The notes beneath the pieces were generated by a model, which ran no database searches, had not been told where the DNA came from, and saw only the letters and a program-made list of their open reading frames with translations. Made by a program: the position numbers and the translations under genes. From an uncultured Oscillospiraceae bacterium (GTDB lineage: Bacteria; Bacillota; Clostridia; Oscillospirales; Acutalibacteraceae), in contig CATXDC010000002.1 of the NCBI GenBank assembly GCA_958366985.1, positions 164,695 to 228,694 of the forward strand: 64,000 bases of DNA, read 5' to 3'. Positions 24,320 through 33,683 of the stretch are shown one piece after another. Position 1 is the stretch's first letter. The number at the start of each line of letters is the position of its first letter.

Positions 24320-25579
24320 TTAATTTTCTATTGATATAACAAATTCTTTAAGTTCTTCCAAAATTGAAATGGGAATAATTCCGTCCATCAGTATTCCGTC
24401 GGGAGTATATTCTTCGCTTATTACAACTCCCTCCGTTCTTATTCTTCCTGCCTGTGAGCCCGAGCTGAATGGGATAAGCACCTTTGCACGGCTTCTGGTT
24501 TTTGGGAGAGCTTTTTCTATTTCTTTAAGGAGCCTGTCAAGTCCTTTGCCCTGGAGAGCGGAAATCATAACAGTTTTGCCTATTGCCGGCATATCGTAAA
24601 TGTTGTCTACAAGGTCGCATTTGTTCATAACGGAAATCACTGGAGTGCTTTCACATCCGAGCTCTTTGAGTAGTTTTTGTGTGACTTCAAGATGTTCTGA
24701 ACATTCCGGAGAGGATGCATCGCAGACGTTCAGAATAACGTGGGCTGCGGCAGCTTCTTCAAGTGTGGATTTAAAGGCTTCAACAAGTTCATGTGGAAGG
24801 CGGCGTACAAGTCCTACTGTGTCAATGAGCATAACCTGTCTGCCGTCAGGGAGAGTTAACGCTCTTGCGGTTGGGTCGAGGGTTGCAAAAAGCTTGTCCT
24901 GAGCGAGAACACCGGCGTTTGTAAGAGTATTCATAAGTGTGGATTTTCCGGCGTTGGTGTAGCCGACAATCGCCACCGATTCAATTCCTGTTTTCTCTCT
25001 GCGGCTTCTCATTCTGATACGCCGCTTTTCTATTTCTTTAAGTTCTGCTGAAAGAGCCTCTATTCTTCTGCGTATGTGACGGCGGTCACTTTCCAGTTTT
25101 GTCTCACCGGGACCTCTTGTGCCTATGCCTCCGCCGAGCCTTGAAAGCTCTGTACCTTTTCCTCCGAGACGTGGAAGAGAATATTTAAGCTGAGCCAGCT
25201 CAACCTGTATTCTTCCCTCTTTTGACCTTGCCCTTGCGGCGAAGATGTCAAGTATGAGTGTTGTGCGGTCAATAACACGCACATCGGTAAAGTTTTCCAC
25301 ATTTCTTTGCTGTGATGGTGAAAGTTCGCAGTCAAATATTATGAGATCAGCTTCGTTGTCACGGCAAAAATCACGTATTTCTTTAAGTCTGCCGGAACCT
25401 ATATATGTTGCCGGGTCAGGCTTTTCCTTTTTCTGTATGATTTTTGCCAGAACCTTTGAACCTGCGGTTTTTGCCAGCTCTTCAAGCTCATCTATGGAAA
25501 CTTCGGCGTCGTAATCTCCTGTATCGAGACCTACAAGAACTGATGTCTCAGGAGTCTGTATATTTTCAAAAAAAGCCAT
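24320..25579 (-). CDS. hflX: GTPase HflX
   Basis: A 419-residue ribosome-associated GTPase. The N-terminal HflX domain (about 1-185) carries YIGSGRLKEIRDFC, FDCELSPSQQRN and LPRLGGKGTELSRLGGGIGTRGPGE split over its glycine-rich end. The G domain has GYTNAGKST, DTVGLVRRLP and NKCD. HflX splits or rescues stalled 70S ribosomes under stress. ATG start behind AAGGAG. It is monocistronic and of normal length. Confidence 0.96.
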   Translation of the reverse strand: MAFFENIQTPETSVLVGLDTGDYDAEVSIDELEELAKTAGSKVLAKIIQKKEKPDPATYIGSGRLKEIRDFCRDNEADLIIFDCELSPSQQRNVENFTDVRVIDRTTLILDIFAARARSKEGRIQVELAQLKYSLPRLGGKGTELSRLGGGIGTRGPGETKLESDRRHIRRRIEALSAELKEIEKRRIRMRSRREKTGIESVAIVGYTNAGKSTLMNTLTNAGVLAQDKLFATLDPTARALTLPDGRQVMLIDTVGLVRRLPHELVEAFKSTLEEAAAAHVILNVCDASSPECSEHLEVTQKLLKELGCESTPVISVMNKCDLVDNIYDMPAIGKTVMISALQGKGLDRLLKEIEKALPKTRSRAKVLIPFSSGSQAGRIRTEGVVISEEYTPDGILMDGIIPISILEELKEFVISIEN

Positions 25580-25816
25580 AATTTCTCCTTAAAGTATATT
25601 GATTGATACAATGATATTACATCCGCACTTTATATGCAAGTGGCGGACGGCATGATGGCGGTATTTTGTCGGAAAAATCCTTCTCTTTGTACCGCGAGTC
25701 GGCGGCAATTTGTATGATATTTATTATCTGCGGCTTTTCTCTCCTTAACCGTTAGTGCTATATGTAAGAATTTAAGCTCACAATCAAAAATAATGTGCCT
25801 CATTTTGGAATTTGTG

Positions 25817-25837
25817 GTACAATATTAGAAATTGTAC
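25817..25837 (+). promoter_or_regulatory. Inverted repeat before nadA, candidate NAD regulator site
   Basis: GTACAAT and ATTGTAC, a perfect 7-bp inverted repeat with 7-bp spacing, lie about 40 bp upstream of nadA and include a possible -10 box (TACAAT). NAD repressors are known to control such operons; the match to any particular one is not established. Confidence 0.45.
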
Positions 25838-25875
25838 GGACAAGTTAATTAAAAAATATATTTCGGAGGAAGCAA

Positions 25876-26793
25876 ATGGATATAAAAGAACTGCAAAAGC
25901 GCATACTCGAAGAAAAAAAGCGCAGCGGTACGGTGATTTTGGCTCATACATACCAGTCGCCGGATATAATCGAAATAGCCGATGAGGCGGGAGACAGCTA
26001 TGCGCTGGCTCAGGCGGCGAAGAAGTATGAAAACAAAAGAGTAGTAGTCTGCGGAGTAAGATTTATGGCAGAAACCGTAAAAATTCTTTCTCCCGAAAAG
26101 GATGTGGTTCTTCCTGTAAGCGGAGCAACATGTCCCATGGCGGAGCAGATTTCACCTGAAAGAGTGGCTGAATTTAAAAAGGAAAATCCCGAAACTGCAG
26201 TTGTGGCATATGTAAATACAACCGCAGCCCTTAAAGCGGAATGTGATGTCTGTGTCACATCTTCCAGCGCAGTAAAAATTGTTTCTGCGATGCCGGAAAA
26301 GGATATACTTTTTATTCCTGATAAAAACCTTGGCAGCTTTGTAGCCGCAAAGGTTCCTGAAAAGAATATAATTCTCTGGGACGGCTTCTGTCCTGTACAC
26401 AATCAGGTTACCGCCGAAGAGGTTAAGGAGATACGAGAGGAGCATCCGGAGGCTCTTTTGGCAGTTCATCCCGAATGTCCTAAGGAAGTTGTAAAGGGAG
26501 CGGATTTCATAGGCGCAACAAGCGGGATAATCAAATTTGCCCTTTCTGCCGATAAGCCTGTTATAATCGGAACAGAGGGCGGAGTTTATGACTATCTCGC
26601 ACCGAGAAATCCCGAAAAGACATTTTATCAGCTTGCCCCGAAAAAGCTCATATGTGAGGATATGAAAAAGACCTCCCTTGAGGATGTATATAAGGCTCTT
26701 ACGGGAGAAGGCGGCGAAGAGATTGTTCTTCCCGAAGAACTGAGAGTCAGAGCAAAAAGATGTCTTGAGAACATGCTTAAATACGGCGGATGA
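25876..26793 (+). CDS. nadA: Quinolinate synthase A
   Basis: A 305-residue [4Fe-4S] enzyme that condenses iminoaspartate with dihydroxyacetone phosphate to quinolinate. Expected features are present: LAHTYQSPDIIEIADEAGDS near the start, the three cluster cysteines in VCGVRFMAE (C about 59), CDVCVTSSSAVK and HPECPKEVV, plus DFIGATSGI and IGTEGG. It is the first gene of nadA-nadB-nadC. ATG start behind CGGAGGAAGCAA. Confidence 0.97.
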   Translation: MDIKELQKRILEEKKRSGTVILAHTYQSPDIIEIADEAGDSYALAQAAKKYENKRVVVCGVRFMAETVKILSPEKDVVLPVSGATCPMAEQISPERVAEFKKENPETAVVAYVNTTAALKAECDVCVTSSSAVKIVSAMPEKDILFIPDKNLGSFVAAKVPEKNIILWDGFCPVHNQVTAEEVKEIREEHPEALLAVHPECPKEVVKGADFIGATSGIIKFALSADKPVIIGTEGGVYDYLAPRNPEKTFYQLAPKKLICEDMKKTSLEDVYKALTGEGGEEIVLPEELRVRAKRCLENMLKYGG

Positions 26794-26824
26794 AGCCTTA
26801 AAAATAATTGTGAGATGACGAAAA

Positions 26825-28285
26825 ATGTATGAAAAATATGACGTTATAATTGCCGGCTGCGGCGTAGCGGGACTTTATGCGGCTCTGCGTTTCGATGAGA
26901 GTGTCAATATACTTATGCTTTCAAAGCGTGACAGAGAGCTTTCAAACTCTTCACTGGCCCAGGGCGGAGTAGCGGCTGTTCTGTCCTTTGATAACGACAG
27001 CTTTGATCTCCACTATGAGGATACCCTTATTGCAGGAGGAAGAAAAAACAATCCTGAAGCCGTAAAGGTTCTTGTCTCCGAAGGCCCAGACGATGTAAGA
27101 AAAATTATGACTATGGGCGTCGATTTTGATAAGGACGAAAACGGCAATCCCATGAAAACTCTTGAGGGCGGTCACTGCCGCAGGAGGATTGTCCACCATA
27201 AGGATCAAACGGGATATGAAATTGTAATAAAGCTTTTGGAGCAGGTGAAGAAGAGAAAGAATATCACTCTTCGTGAAAATATAATGATAACTTCTGCACA
27301 GCGTGTGGCAGGAGGGTTCAGAGTTGATATGATAGCTGACGGTGAAACCCATGAGGCGGCATATGGCTCATATCTGCTCCTTGCAACGGGAGGTATAGGC
27401 AGAGTTTATCGTTATACTACAAATTCTGCCATTGCAACTGGTGACGGAATCCGTATAGCATATGAGCTTGGTGCAAGGATTAAAAATCTCAGCTATGTGC
27501 AGTTTCATCCCACAGCCTTTAATTCCCCTGAGGGAAGAGAGCAGTTTCTTATAAGTGAGGCTGTAAGAGGTGAAGGAGCTTATCTTCTCAACTGCAACGG
27601 CGAAAGATTTATGGATAAGTACGATAAGAGACTGGAGCTTGCTCCCAGAGATGTTGTTTCAAGAAGCATCATTCTCGAATCGAGAAGAACGGGAAGCAAT
27701 AACTTTTATCTTGATATAACCCATAAGAGCAAAGAATTTTTAATGGATCGTTTCCCCACAATTTATGCACGCTGCCTTGAAGAGGGTGTGGACATTTCAA
27801 AGGATTATATTCCGATTTTCCCCTGTCAGCATTATCTTATGGGTGGAATTGACGTTGACCTTAATGGTAGAACCACTATTCCGAGACTTTATGCGGCAGG
27901 CGAGTGTTCACATACCGGCGTTCATGGTGGAAACAGACTTGCAAGCAATTCTCTTTTGGAAGCTCTTGTATGGGGCAGAAGAAGTGCAGATGATATTATG
28001 CGCTGCATAAATGCCGGATTCTCAAAGGTTCAGGGCGGAGGAGTAGATACGGATTTCAGCGGTGCACCTCTTCCACACGGCATGAGAACGGAAATCCGCT
28101 CCATAATGCAGAGGGCATATTTTGTAATACCTAACCCCAGAGCAGTCCATGAGGGACTTAAAAGAATAGAGGCAATACTGCGAAGACTCAAATCAGGCAA
28201 TTTTGCCGTAACACCTGCATACTGCGAGTGCCTGAGCCTTGCAACGGTTGCCGCAATTATATTAAGAGAGGTAGATGAAGGATGA
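26825..28285 (+). CDS. nadB: L-aspartate oxidase
   Basis: A 486-residue FAD enzyme that oxidises L-aspartate to iminoaspartate for NadA. The N-terminal dinucleotide fold (VIIAGCGVAGLYAAL) is followed by NSSLAQGGVAAVL, EGGHCRRRIVHHKDQTG and HPTAF, and late RLYAAGECSHTGVHGGNRLASNSLLEALVWGRR split by the FAD. It is shorter than E. coli NadB because the C-terminal helical domain is reduced. It lies 31 bp after nadA; its ATG overlaps the start of nadC at its own stop (ATGA). Confidence 0.96.
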   Translation: MYEKYDVIIAGCGVAGLYAALRFDESVNILMLSKRDRELSNSSLAQGGVAAVLSFDNDSFDLHYEDTLIAGGRKNNPEAVKVLVSEGPDDVRKIMTMGVDFDKDENGNPMKTLEGGHCRRRIVHHKDQTGYEIVIKLLEQVKKRKNITLRENIMITSAQRVAGGFRVDMIADGETHEAAYGSYLLLATGGIGRVYRYTTNSAIATGDGIRIAYELGARIKNLSYVQFHPTAFNSPEGREQFLISEAVRGEGAYLLNCNGERFMDKYDKRLELAPRDVVSRSIILESRRTGSNNFYLDITHKSKEFLMDRFPTIYARCLEEGVDISKDYIPIFPCQHYLMGGIDVDLNGRTTIPRLYAAGECSHTGVHGGNRLASNSLLEALVWGRRSADDIMRCINAGFSKVQGGGVDTDFSGAPLPHGMRTEIRSIMQRAYFVIPNPRAVHEGLKRIEAILRRLKSGNFAVTPAYCECLSLATVAAIILREVDEG

Positions 28286-29124
28286 TTTTACCACAGTTTT
28301 ATGTTGATGATTTAATTAAAAGAGCTCTTAGCGAGGATATAAACTATATTGATACAGCAACGGATTATCTCCTTTCAGAGACAGATGAAGGAAAGGCTAT
28401 TTTCCTTGCAAAGGCTGACGGAGTTCTCTGCGGTCTTGAAGTGGCTCTGAGAGTATTCGAGCTTATAGACCCGTCTTTTAAAGCTGTCACTTATAAAAAG
28501 GACGGCGACTTGCTTAAAAAGGGCGATGTTATTGCTGAGCTTTACGGTAAGACAGCTCTTCTTTTGAAGGGAGAGAGAACCGCTCTCAATCTTATTCAGC
28601 ATATGTCCGGTATTGCAACTGCCACCCATGAGCTCTGCAAGCTTGTAAAGGGTACAAATGCTCAGATTACAGATACAAGAAAAACTCTTCCCGGTATGAG
28701 AAGTCTTCAGAAATATGCAGTTGTATGCGGCGGCGGAAAGAACCACCGTTTCAATCTTTCCGACGGCGCAATGCTTAAAGATAATCATATTGATGCAGGG
28801 GGCGGAATTACAAAGGCTATCACTGCCCTCAGATCAAAGCTCGGTCATATGGTAAAAATCGAAGTTGAAACAAGAAACCTTGAAGAGGTAAAGGAAGCAC
28901 TGGATGCAGGAGCCGAAATCATCATGCTCGACAACATGAGCTGTGAAATGATGAAAGAAGCCGTTGTCCTTTGTGACGGCAGAGCAAAGCTTGAAGCTTC
29001 CGGCGGAATCACCGAGGAAACCATAAGAGCTGTTGCTGAAACCGGTGTTGATATTATTTCAGTAGGAGCTCTTACCCATTCAGTTAAAGCTTTCGATATT
29101 TCAATGAAGCTTTCAAAGGCATAA
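28282..29124 (+). CDS. nadC: Nicotinate-nucleotide pyrophosphorylase (carboxylating)
   Basis: A 280-residue quinolinate phosphoribosyltransferase. The family motifs are ERTALNLIQHMSGIAT, TDTRKTLPGMRSLQKYAV, GGGKNHRFNLSDGAMLKDNH, and VEVETRNLEEVKEALDAGAEIIMLDNM read across the barrel. It completes de novo nicotinate mononucleotide synthesis. Its start overlaps the nadB stop by four bases, showing translational coupling. It is last in the operon and followed by a terminator. Confidence 0.97.
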   Translation: MILPQFYVDDLIKRALSEDINYIDTATDYLLSETDEGKAIFLAKADGVLCGLEVALRVFELIDPSFKAVTYKKDGDLLKKGDVIAELYGKTALLLKGERTALNLIQHMSGIATATHELCKLVKGTNAQITDTRKTLPGMRSLQKYAVVCGGGKNHRFNLSDGAMLKDNHIDAGGGITKAITALRSKLGHMVKIEVETRNLEEVKEALDAGAEIIMLDNMSCEMMKEAVVLCDGRAKLEASGGITEETIRAVAETGVDIISVGALTHSVKAFDISMKLSKA

Positions 29125-29144
29125 AAATATATAATAAAATTATT

Positions 29145-29177
29145 ACAGCCCGACGGATTTTCCGTCGGGCTGTGTTT
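29145..29177. terminator. nadABC terminator
   Basis: ACAGCCCGACGGA and TCCGTCGGGCTGT form a 13-bp stem with a short T loop, followed by GTTT. Confidence 0.93.
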
Positions 29178-29200
29178 ATGCATACCTAAGCAAACTGATT

Positions 29201-30103
29201 TTACATCGCCGCAAATTCTGCCAGCATGGGAAGTGCTTTTTCATATATTCCCTCAAAGAAACGCAGGGGGATTGGATTTTCTCCTTTGCCGAGCTCCACT
29301 GTAAAGGCAGGCTTTTTAAGCTCATCAATAAACCAGTCCTTGAATCCTCCGTGGGAGGCAAGGCCGCTGTTTTCTACTAACGTATATCCTGATTTTTCGG
29401 AGAGCTTTAAAGCCATACTTCGGCTTTCCGATGGGGTGTTTTTTCCGTATTCCCAGAAAATTTCTTCACCTTGACTGTGAAGCGCCATTGCCCGTGAAAA
29501 ATCAACCTGTCTGCAAAGAGTGGTGACCGCTCTTGTTTCAGTTTCGCTTTCCGGGGAAAGTCCTCCGAATCTTGTAGGAGCGGGTGTTTTTATTCCCTGT
29601 ATAAGCTCCATTTTCTTAAGCTTTTCCCAGCCTGCGTCAAAATTATGGTTTATGTCTACGCCGGCAGCGTTTGCATTCCAGTGAATGTGGTCGTCTTTGC
29701 CGACGCTTTTAACTATCTGATAATATTCCCTTGCAGAGTGGAATCCGTTTATTGAAATTTCCGTACCGTCAGGGTTTACGCAGGGCATAAATACCAGTCG
29801 CTTTTCTTTAAGTATTTTATTAAAATCATATCCACTTAATAATTTGCCTTCTTTTTGAGAAAATACAATGTCTTCAAAAAAGCGCATAGCCGTAAGTATG
29901 GTTATCCATTCTGAGCCGTGAAATCCGGCAGAATAAAATATGTTTTCCTTTCCTGTTCCTATCGATAAAAGAAAAATGGGCCTTCCTGCTTTGCTTCTGC
30001 CATATACTGTCGGCGTAATTTCCGGGTATTTCTTTCTTAAAGTATCAATCCACTGAATCAGATGCTGTGTATCCGGCTGAGTTACCGTAACAATCCTGTC
30101 CAT
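29201..30103 (-). CDS. M14 family zinc carboxypeptidase
   Basis: A 300-residue peptidase. The zinc site HxxE is at H62/E65 (GFHGSEW), followed by PCVNPDGTEIS with the substrate Arg/Asn region, GVDINHNFDAGW, the third zinc His in MALHSQGEEIFW, and a catalytic Glu in FTVELGKGENP. This resembles gamma-D-glutamyl-meso-diaminopimelate peptidases, which trim peptidoglycan peptides. Unlike secreted members it has no signal peptide, so it may recycle wall peptides in the cytoplasm. The ATG at 30103 follows AAAGGAGTGATTTA; an upstream ATG lacks such a site. Confidence 0.88.
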   Translation of the reverse strand: MDRIVTVTQPDTQHLIQWIDTLRKKYPEITPTVYGRSKAGRPIFLLSIGTGKENIFYSAGFHGSEWITILTAMRFFEDIVFSQKEGKLLSGYDFNKILKEKRLVFMPCVNPDGTEISINGFHSAREYYQIVKSVGKDDHIHWNANAAGVDINHNFDAGWEKLKKMELIQGIKTPAPTRFGGLSPESETETRAVTTLCRQVDFSRAMALHSQGEEIFWEYGKNTPSESRSMALKLSEKSGYTLVENSGLASHGGFKDWFIDELKKPAFTVELGKGENPIPLRFFEGIYEKALPMLAEFAAM

Positions 30104-30234
30104 TAAATCACTCCTTTTGTAAAGAGGTATGAAGGGGACAAGCAAAAAAGAACCTCAATTATAAATAAATGGACAAAATATAAAAATCGGGTTACAATGA
30201 GTCAAATAGATAAAATTTATGTGGAGGCATTCTT

Positions 30235-30792
30235 ATGAAACTTGAAGAAAAAACTCTGGAAAAAGAATACATATATAACGGCAAAATTATAAACGTCCGA
30301 GTCGACGTAGCGGAGCTTCCCAACGGCAGAACGGCAAAAAGGGAAGTTGTAGAGCATCCCGGCGGAGTGGCAATAGTTCCGCTGACTGATGATATGGAAG
30401 TACTGCTTGTAAAGCAGTTCCGTTATCCTTATGGAGAAGTTATTCAGGAAATTCCGGCAGGTAAGCTCGAAAAAGGCGAAGATCCCTTTGAATCGGGAAA
30501 AAGAGAGCTTAAAGAGGAAACAGGAGCCACAGCTGAGCATTATATGGATTTAGGAAAATTCTATCCGACTCCCGGATACTGCGGAGAGATAATCCACCTT
30601 TATGCTGCATGGGGGCTTTCCTTCGGAGATCAGGATCTCGATGAAGATGAATTTTTGAATGTGGAAAAAGTGCCTCTCCAAAAGCTCTGCGAAGATATAG
30701 TTGACGGTAAAATCCGTGACGGAAAAACCCAGACTGCGATACTTAAAACCATGGCTCTTGTAAAAAGAGGCGATATAGATATAAAAAAGTAA
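30235..30792 (+). CDS. nudF: ADP-ribose pyrophosphatase-type Nudix hydrolase
   Basis: A 185-residue Nudix enzyme. The Nudix box (GKLEKGEDPFESGKRELKEE followed by TGA) is complete at about residues 79-101. The N-terminal beta region (VRVDVAELPNGRTAKREVVEHPGG) is that of ADP-ribose pyrophosphatases such as NudF/YqkG. It hydrolyses ADP-ribose to AMP and ribose 5-phosphate. ATG start after GTGGAGGC. It lies near the NAD operon, which may be coincidence. Confidence 0.9.
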   Translation: MKLEEKTLEKEYIYNGKIINVRVDVAELPNGRTAKREVVEHPGGVAIVPLTDDMEVLLVKQFRYPYGEVIQEIPAGKLEKGEDPFESGKRELKEETGATAEHYMDLGKFYPTPGYCGEIIHLYAAWGLSFGDQDLDEDEFLNVEKVPLQKLCEDIVDGKIRDGKTQTAILKTMALVKRGDIDIKK

Positions 30793-30800
30793 AAAAAGGC

Positions 30801-30839
30801 TTTACTTTACCCTGCTAACATGATAATATAACATAGCAG
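30801..30839 (+). promoter_or_regulatory. Promoter with overlapping inverted repeat before the ABC transporter
   Basis: TTTACT (30801), a 17-bp spacer and TAATAT (30824-30829). CTGCTA (30812-30817) and TAGCAG (30834-30839) form an inverted repeat around the -10 box. A repressor site is inferred. Confidence 0.5.
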
Positions 30840-30867
30840 AATGAAAACGGAATGAGGAGGAAAACAA

Positions 30868-31731
30868 ATGAAAAAGAAAATAGCATTAATACTTGCAGCT
30901 GTAATTCTTGTTCTTTCTTTGGGACTTGCAGCTTGCGGTACAGCTGATGAAGGAACTACTGATACAAACCCTTCCGACGGTGACAAGTCAAACAGTGAAA
31001 AGATGGAAGTTGACGATGCTAAAGTAGCTGCTGCTGCAAACGACGGAGTATTTAAAATCGGTCTTGATCCGGAGTTCCCGCCTATGGGTTACCGTGATAC
31101 AGAGGGAAATTATGTAGGCTTTGATATTGACCTTGCAAAAGAGGTTGCAAAGCGCCTTGGCATGGAGTTTGAGGCAGTGCCGATTAACTGGGATGCTAAG
31201 AACATGGAGCTTGGCACAGGAAATATTGACTGCATCTGGAACGGCTTTACAATGACAGGCCGTGAAGGCGATTACCTTTGGACGTCACCTTATGTAGAAA
31301 ACGCACAGGTTATTGTTGTAAAAGAGAATTCTGATATTAAAACATCGGCTGATCTTGCCGGAAAGGTTCTTGCTCTTCAGCAGGGTTCAACTGCTGAGAA
31401 CGCTCTCAATTCCAGAGTGGATATCAAAGATACACTTGCAAATACTCTTTTTGTAGCTGATAACGTTTCAGCTCTTAACGAGCTCAAAGCCGGCGGAGTA
31501 GACGCTGTTCTTGTTGATGAGGTTGTAGCAGATTATTACATAGCTAAAAACCCCGGTCTCAAAGTCATTGATTCAATTGCTAGGGAGAGCTATGGTGTAG
31601 GTTTTGCACTTGGCAATTCAGCGCTGAGAGATAAGGTCGAAACAACCCTTCATGAAATGGCAAAAGACGGTACAATGAAGAAAATTTCCGAACAGTGGTT
31701 CGGAAAGGACATCACTACAATCAAAGGATAA
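30868..31731 (+). CDS. Amino-acid ABC transporter substrate-binding lipoprotein
   Basis: A 287-residue extracellular solute-binding protein of family 3. It has a signal peptide with lipobox LGLAAC (Cys about 23), an acidic linker, and the domain start FKIGLDPEFPPMGYRDTEGNYVGFDIDLAKEVAK, typical of polar amino-acid binding proteins. LALQQGSTAENAL and GVGFALGNSALRDKV are later lobe features. It delivers its ligand to the permease encoded next. Histidine, cystine or another polar amino acid are all possible. Confidence 0.92.
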   Translation: MKKKIALILAAVILVLSLGLAACGTADEGTTDTNPSDGDKSNSEKMEVDDAKVAAAANDGVFKIGLDPEFPPMGYRDTEGNYVGFDIDLAKEVAKRLGMEFEAVPINWDAKNMELGTGNIDCIWNGFTMTGREGDYLWTSPYVENAQVIVVKENSDIKTSADLAGKVLALQQGSTAENALNSRVDIKDTLANTLFVADNVSALNELKAGGVDAVLVDEVVADYYIAKNPGLKVIDSIARESYGVGFALGNSALRDKVETTLHEMAKDGTMKKISEQWFGKDITTIKG

Positions 31732-31815
31732 TGTGATTGCTTTTCTGTTAATGTCAGAGGCAGGCTCCGGTCTGCCTCTGTTTTTCGGATAATATTTTGA
31801 ATGGAGCGCTGTTAT

Positions 31816-32502
31816 ATGGAATATGGTCTTTTGACTTTGGCATTGACAAGGCAGGAATTGTCTGGAGTAGTCAAGCAGCTTGCTGAGGGATATGTAGATG
31901 CACTTACAATTTTTTTCCTCACTCTTTTAATATCTTTGCCCTTAGGACTTATTGTGGCTTTCGGAAGAATGTCGAAGTATAAGATTATCAGTTTACCTGT
32001 TAAATTTTTTATCTCTGTTATGAGAGGTACTCCGCTGATGCTTCAGCTTATTGCGGTGTATTTTGGACCTTCGCTTATTTTTGATGTTGTAATGCCGTCA
32101 AATTACCGCTTTATGGCGGTTATAATTGCTTTCGGCATAAACTATGCTGCATATTTTGCTGAAATTTATCGTGGCGGAATCGAGGCTGTTCCTAAGGGAC
32201 AGTATGAAGCAGGAGAAATTTTAGGTTTTTCAAAATCCCAGATTTTCTTTAAAATTGTCTTCCCGCAGATGGTTAAAAACATACTTCCTGCAACTACAAA
32301 TGAAATAATAACTCTTGTAAAAGATACATCCCTTGCTTTTGCAATTTCGTATGTTGAAATGTTTACAATAGCTAAGATGCTTGTAAACTCAACCGCTTCA
32401 CTTATCCCGTTGGTAATAGCCGGTACATTTTATTATGTAACAAATCTTGTTGTGGCTTTTGTAATGGGAAAAGTCGAAAAGCGTATGAATTATTTTAACT
32501 GA
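31816..32502 (+). CDS. Amino-acid ABC transporter permease
   Basis: A 228-residue inner-membrane subunit of the HisMQ family with about five membrane segments. The family signature is FISVMRGTPLMLQLIAVYF, and the EAA loop is EIYRGGIEAVPKGQYEAGEILGFS. The ATG at 31816 follows GGAG at proper spacing; the in-frame ATG at 31801 has no ribosome binding site. It lies 84 bp after the binding protein gene. Confidence 0.92.
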   Translation: MEYGLLTLALTRQELSGVVKQLAEGYVDALTIFFLTLLISLPLGLIVAFGRMSKYKIISLPVKFFISVMRGTPLMLQLIAVYFGPSLIFDVVMPSNYRFMAVIIAFGINYAAYFAEIYRGGIEAVPKGQYEAGEILGFSKSQIFFKIVFPQMVKNILPATTNEIITLVKDTSLAFAISYVEMFTIAKMLVNSTASLIPLVIAGTFYYVTNLVVAFVMGKVEKRMNYFN

Positions 32503-32517
32503 TCGGAGGCTTTGAAA

Positions 32518-33279
32518 ATGAGTGTTTTGGAAATAAAAAATATTAGAAAAGCCTTTGGTGAGCTGGAGGTTCTTAAAGATATTTCCCTTAATGTTGAAAA
32601 AGGTGAGGTCGTAGCGATTATTGGACCTTCAGGTTCAGGTAAATCCACACTTCTCAGATGTGCAACTCTCCTTGAAAGAGCCGACGGCGGTGAAATAGTA
32701 TATGAAAACGGCGGAAAGATGTTCTGGGAGGAAGAGGGAAAAATCAAGTATGCCTCAAAGAAAGAACTTAAAACAATCCGTACATGTTTTGGTCTTGTTT
32801 TCCAGAATTTCAATTTATTTCCCCATATGACCGTGCTGAAAAATATTATTGAAGCTCCTGTTTCAACAGGGATGATGAAAAAGCCTGAGGCTAAAGAAAA
32901 GGCAATGGAGCTTTTAAAGAAAATGGGACTTGAGGATAAAGCTGATGCATATCCCGGACAGCTTTCCGGCGGTCAGCAGCAGCGTGTTTCAATAGCGAGA
33001 GCGCTGATTCTCAATCCTTCAGTACTGTTTTTTGATGAGCCTACCTCTGCCCTTGACCCTGAGCTTACAGGAGAAATTTTAAAGGTTATAAAAGAACTTG
33101 CTTTGGAGCACATGACAATGGTTATTGTCACCCATGAAATGGGCTTTGCAAGAGACGTTGCCGATAAAATTATATTTATGGACGGCGGAGTCATTGTCGA
33201 ACAAGGTAAAGCAGAAGATTTGATCAACAATCCTCAGAATGAAAGAACAAAAGCGTTCCTTGGAAAATTTTTGGATTAA
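32518..33279 (+). CDS. Amino-acid ABC transporter ATP-binding protein
   Basis: A 253-residue ATPase with Walker A GPSGSGKST, Q-loop VFQNFNLFPHMT, signature LSGGQQQR, Walker B VLFFDEPTSALDPE and the switch His in VTHEM. A 20-residue acidic insertion (about 66-85) precedes the Q-loop. It belongs to the GlnQ/HisP group and completes this importer. The ATG at 32518 follows CGGAGG. Confidence 0.95.
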   Translation: MSVLEIKNIRKAFGELEVLKDISLNVEKGEVVAIIGPSGSGKSTLLRCATLLERADGGEIVYENGGKMFWEEEGKIKYASKKELKTIRTCFGLVFQNFNLFPHMTVLKNIIEAPVSTGMMKKPEAKEKAMELLKKMGLEDKADAYPGQLSGGQQQRVSIARALILNPSVLFFDEPTSALDPELTGEILKVIKELALEHMTMVIVTHEMGFARDVADKIIFMDGGVIVEQGKAEDLINNPQNERTKAFLGKFLD

Positions 33280-33358
33280 GTTCTTTTGCGAGGTACAGAA
33301 CCGAATTTATTTCTCTATTTTTAAATTTTACAAAAATACTTATATTTTTTACACAACT

Positions 33359-33389
33359 AATCCCGGATTCTTTCCGGGATTTTCATTTT
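33359..33389 (+). terminator. ABC transporter operon terminator
   Basis: AATCCCGGA and TCCGGGATT form a 9-bp stem followed by TTCATTTTT. Confidence 0.85.
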
Positions 33390-33522
33390 TGCGCTTTAAA
33401 AATAACGGATTTTTTGTAATTTGTGTAGAAATTTTATCGGATAATAGGTTAATCTTGCACAGTATAACGGATGATGCCGTAAAGCATAAAAAATTTTCTG
33501 AAAGGTTGAAGAAAAAGAAGTT

Positions 33523-33540
33523 ATCGAGTGTTCGCTCGAT
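33523..33540 (+). promoter_or_regulatory. Palindrome 1, candidate TetR operator
   Basis: An 18-bp near-palindrome with arms ATCGAG/CTCGAT. Its core GAGTGTTCGCTC matches palindrome 2 at 10 of 12 positions. It lies about 115 bp upstream of the -35 box. Confidence 0.55.
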
Positions 33541-33654
33541 TTTAAAGATAAAAATTCATTATATTATGCAAAAAACGAAAAAATTACTGTCATAATAAAC
33601 GAAAAATATTTGTTTGATTCATATTTTTTGAACTTAGTATTAACATCTTGTTCA

Positions 33655-33683
33655 TTGACAGGGGGAGTCGTTTTTGTTACAAT
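33655..33683 (+). promoter_or_regulatory. Consensus promoter of the SCP2-transketolase operon
   Basis: A perfect TTGACA, a 17-bp spacer and TACAAT. It is one of the best -35/-10 pairs in the window and predicts strong expression unless repressed. Confidence 0.85.
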
